64,000 bases of DNA, from positions 3,933,137-3,997,136 of the forward strand of contig NC_031477.1 of NCBI RefSeq assembly GCF_000006565.2. Direction: 5' to 3'. The stretch comes from Toxoplasma gondii ME49 (Eukaryota > Apicomplexa > Conoidasida > Eucoccidiorida > Sarcocystidae). The notes under the pieces were generated by a model that saw only the letters and a program-made list of their open reading frames with translations, was not told the DNA's origin and searched no databases. How positions within the stretch are numbered: position 1 is the stretch's first letter; the number at the start of each line of letters is the position of its first letter. The position numbers and the translations under genes were made by a program. This document shows, in pieces, positions 61,834 to 64,000 of this stretch.

Positions 61834-63168
61834 ACGGTGCGTGTATTATGTACAGAGTGGAAATGAATTCGAATGTCTGCGTATTGTCGTGTTTTCAGGC
61901 GTCCGAGCGCGTCAGAAAGGCGTCCCGTTTGTGGCTTGTCAAGACCCAGGGGCTTTTGAGGCTATCACAGCGTCGCAGGGTCAAATCGTTTCTCTTTCGG
62001 CAGATGCACAGTCTGTTTCTTTCCAGGTGCTGGAGGGAGGAACAGCGACAGAGGCTCTGCAGAGACAGCGTCAACAGGAAGAAACTTTGGACGAGAAAGG
62101 TACTTCAAACGAGGAAAATCCGCCGTAAGTCTGCAGAAAACTCCAGGCGGTACTCTACACGTCGCACGGAAAGGGGAGGCGAACACCCCCAGGACTGCGT
62201 ACAGAATGAGGTAGAAGCGGTGAGGAGTTCAACGTCCTACGATGCCAATGTGCCTCCGCATCAATTATCTTCGAGGCGTCGTGTGTAGAGTCCATGCCTA
62301 ACAGTCTCATCAACAGCGCCCCGGAAACTGCTACTCGCATTCGAGTGTGATCCGTACCATTGTACTGGGGGTAATTAGAAAAACTGTAAAGAGTCCTACT
62401 CTTCTTCACGTCGTGCATCAACGCAGTCCTTTTCTTCCGAGATACCTACAGAAACGTCGCTCTCCACTTTATCTCCCTACGAAACGTTTCAGGATGCTTT
62501 CGTCAGGAGAAATGCATGCCCGTGTTGAAAGCATACACATATACCTATATATATGTAGATATGTTTATATCAGTGTAGATTTATGTATTCATACAACGCC
62601 GTATCTGGAGAACATAAGGACGAACGACTGTTGGCACTGAGAGGGAAACGAAACTCAAGTAACAAAAGATGTTCATCGTCACTTTACCAGAGATCCAGAT
62701 ATGAACAGATATATATATATATATATATTTGCATGTAGAGCGATAGACCGACCGACAGACAGACACACATGTATACAGATACATGCATATATATATATAT
62801 ATATGGATATAGATGTAAATACAATGGTACTGGATACGTAGAGGAACTTTGGTAGACAAGTCCATATGTTACAGAGCCCTCAACTGAGAGCCGATGGCGC
62901 CTGAGGTGTATTCGTTCTCTGCGTTTTTCTTCAGCTTGCTCATTTCTTCACCGTCTCCGTCCTATCCATTTTCTTCTGCAATTTCTTCTTCTCTTCTCGC
63001 CTCTCCTTCTCCGCCCGCCACCCTCACTGCCAGGGAGATGACTCTCGAAACTTGTGGAGCAAAGGCAGCGACTTGCGCGCGTCTCCGGATATTAGCCGAG
63101 GAGGCCGAGTCAAAAAACGAAAACGGACGCGGCTGTCACGCTCCGATGAATGTTTTCGAAGCGGCAAA
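51338..63168 (+). CDS. PWD: Phosphoglucan, water dikinase-like protein (5' part)
   Basis: The ATG at 51338 is the first in its frame and opens directly into a CBM20 starch-binding domain (about 1-105; VGSVPALGSWSLHAALQL, VVWEQI, then YNRKI), with no transit peptide. Exons: 51338-51599, 52838-52888, 53257-53287, 53759-53837, 54353-54686, 55080-55144, 55973-56089, 56430-56567, 57018-57164, 57931-58022, 58556-58720, 58969-59074, 59396-59467, 59986-60207, 60874-61324 and 61899-62099. A further exon ends at 63168; its acceptor is not certain. Matches to plant PWD/GWD3 include CTEDGRHFRPNHHA, LTRIRDIAHRNDIP, EIKHTLQNKLHRCAGPEDLV, DRCRRLCEDF and FQISKLCRALL. The phosphohistidine is about His776 in LPILSHLGVRARQKG, and ETCGAKAATCARL begins the nucleotide-binding part. 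The enzyme moves the beta-phosphate of ATP onto glucan, here presumably cytosolic amylopectin. The ATP-binding domain continues beyond the window. Confidence 0.88.
51653..51805. repeat. (TA)n microsatellite cluster
   Basis: Longest TA-rich block of this part, in dikinase intron 1. Further runs in the same gene lie at about 52610-52650, 55725-55805, 59195-59250, 60350-60390, 61588-61612 and 61770-61830. Confidence 0.9.
57635..57790. repeat. (TA)n microsatellite cluster
   Basis: Two TA runs separated by about 50 bases, in the dikinase intron between exons 57018-57164 and 57931-58022. Confidence 0.9.
59750..59856 (+). pseudogene. Possible relic or alternative exon in the dikinase gene
   Basis: Between two well-supported exons (59396-59467 and 59986-60207), an open stretch ends VDGVWSMRLK followed by a good donor (AAG/gtgaac). 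It closely resembles the plant PWD block I-W-A-M-R-L-K, yet the spliced gene already covers that position with DDYLILK in the next exon. Including it would break the NEF junction. It may be a duplicated exon remnant, an alternative exon, or chance. Confidence 0.3.
62535..62815. repeat. (TA)n and ACAGAC microsatellite cluster
   Basis: TA runs around 62540, 62708 and 62790 with a cagacagacaca stretch between them, in the 3' part of the dikinase gene. Another run lies at 63263-63290. Confidence 0.85.
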
Positions 63169-64000
63169 GTGAGAAATTTCTCCAAAATCCGTCTGCCCGT
63201 AAACAAATTAGAGAACAGAGGCACCTGTGCTCTGCCATTTCCACAGATATCTCTTCGTATCCATATATATATATATATATATATATGAGTATATGCATAT
63301 CTGATGTGTCTGTCTATGTGCATCTATATTTATCTGTTATATCTATATATGAGTGTATCTCGGTGCGTGCTATGTGCGCCTGTCTGTGTATCTCTGCACA
63401 TGGATATAGATGTTTAGGTGGACAGATGCGTAGATAGCTTCGGATAGATTGGCTGGCAAGTCGATTCCTTTGTGTTTCTTTGAGTCCATATGTCACCATC
63501 TGTTATGTATCGAAATATCAGTCTCTATATCTGTGTCTACCTCCTGTTCCTATGTGCCTACCTCTGTCTTTAGCTGTCTCTATTTAGATCTGTGTATGTA
63601 ACTGATTGTATGCCTCGCTTTCGGTCGAACTCTCTCTATCCCTATGACTTTGTGTTTGTCTGTCCCAGTGCCACAGGCGATCTGGTGTGTCTATCTGTGT
63701 CTGTGTACGTCTGTTGGTCTGGAGTCACTCTGAAAGCCACGGTGAGCTCATTAACGAGTCTTTCCAGTCTGCTTACGCGTCTGCATTCACATTGGGATCT
63801 GCACGTACCAGTGGATGCATAAAGGTGTGGAAGGAAGGCTCTGGAAAGATACGTTGAACGCCTTCTCCCCACCCAGTTTTTGTCTTCTTTAGTGGCCGAA
63901 AAGAGGCTCGGTTTTGGCCGTCGGAGTCTGCTGTAGATCCGAGACTCTGGATTCGATCTGCTGCCGCCCCTCTCCGTCTTTCCAGAGAACGTAGAGGGCA
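63169..64000. other. Unresolved 3' part of the dikinase gene
   Basis: The expected next exon, with the V-P-x-G-V-V-I-P-F-G block of the ATP-binding domain, was not found. A (TA)n-like run lies at 63263-63350, followed by TCTG-rich DNA. Possible acceptors (cccag near 63667, ttccag near 63775 and 63986) exist, but no downstream peptide resembles the family. Confidence 0.4.

Overview
The window is nuclear DNA of a coccidian apicomplexan, most probably Toxoplasma gondii or a close relative (Hammondia, Neospora). The reasons are GC-rich exons split by many GT-AG introns, long (TA)n and TGCATGCA-rich stretches in introns and spacers, and a gene set typical of this group: clathrin heavy chain, a TM9 nonaspanin, an amylopectin-phosphorylating dikinase, a prolyl-hydroxylase-like oxygenase, and the meiosis and flagellum genes MND1 and IFT20. 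The species call is inference. All exon models below were built by hand from conserved protein blocks, reading phase and splice signals.

Layout. 1.3-2.45 kb (+): the last two exons of an RS-rich protein whose start is not seen. 5.5-9.7 kb (+): a three-exon 2-oxoglutarate/Fe(II) oxygenase of the prolyl 4-hydroxylase type. 12.1-13.3 kb (-): a possible two-exon orphan gene. 16.2-17.1 kb (+): MND1 in seven small exons separated by unusually short introns. 18.0-25.1 kb (-): a 14-exon TM9 family protein, tail to tail with MND1. 29.2-41.4 kb (-): the 16-exon clathrin heavy chain, 1731 residues. 45.1-47.0 kb (+): IFT20 in four exons. 51.3 kb to the end (+): a phosphoglucan, water dikinase-like gene that starts with a CBM20 starch-binding domain and runs off the window before its ATP-binding domain is complete.

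The genes form no operon, but they fall into themes. Clathrin heavy chain and TM9SF both act in Golgi and endosomal traffic. MND1 (meiotic recombination) and IFT20 (flagellar transport in microgametes) are expected to be used in sexual stages. The dikinase belongs to turnover of cytosolic amylopectin, the storage glucan of dormant stages. (TA)n microsatellites lie at 0-2.1, 21-38 and 51.6-63.4 kb and are absent from about 2.1-21 and 38-51.6 kb, which hold the oxygenase, MND1 and IFT20.

The points that most deserve a second look are the MND1 micro-introns, a relic-like extra exon in the dikinase gene, a perfect 22-bp palindrome upstream of clathrin, the clathrin tail without a QLMLT motif, the long disordered extensions of the oxygenase, and several orphan open frames. 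No clearly new multi-gene system was found.
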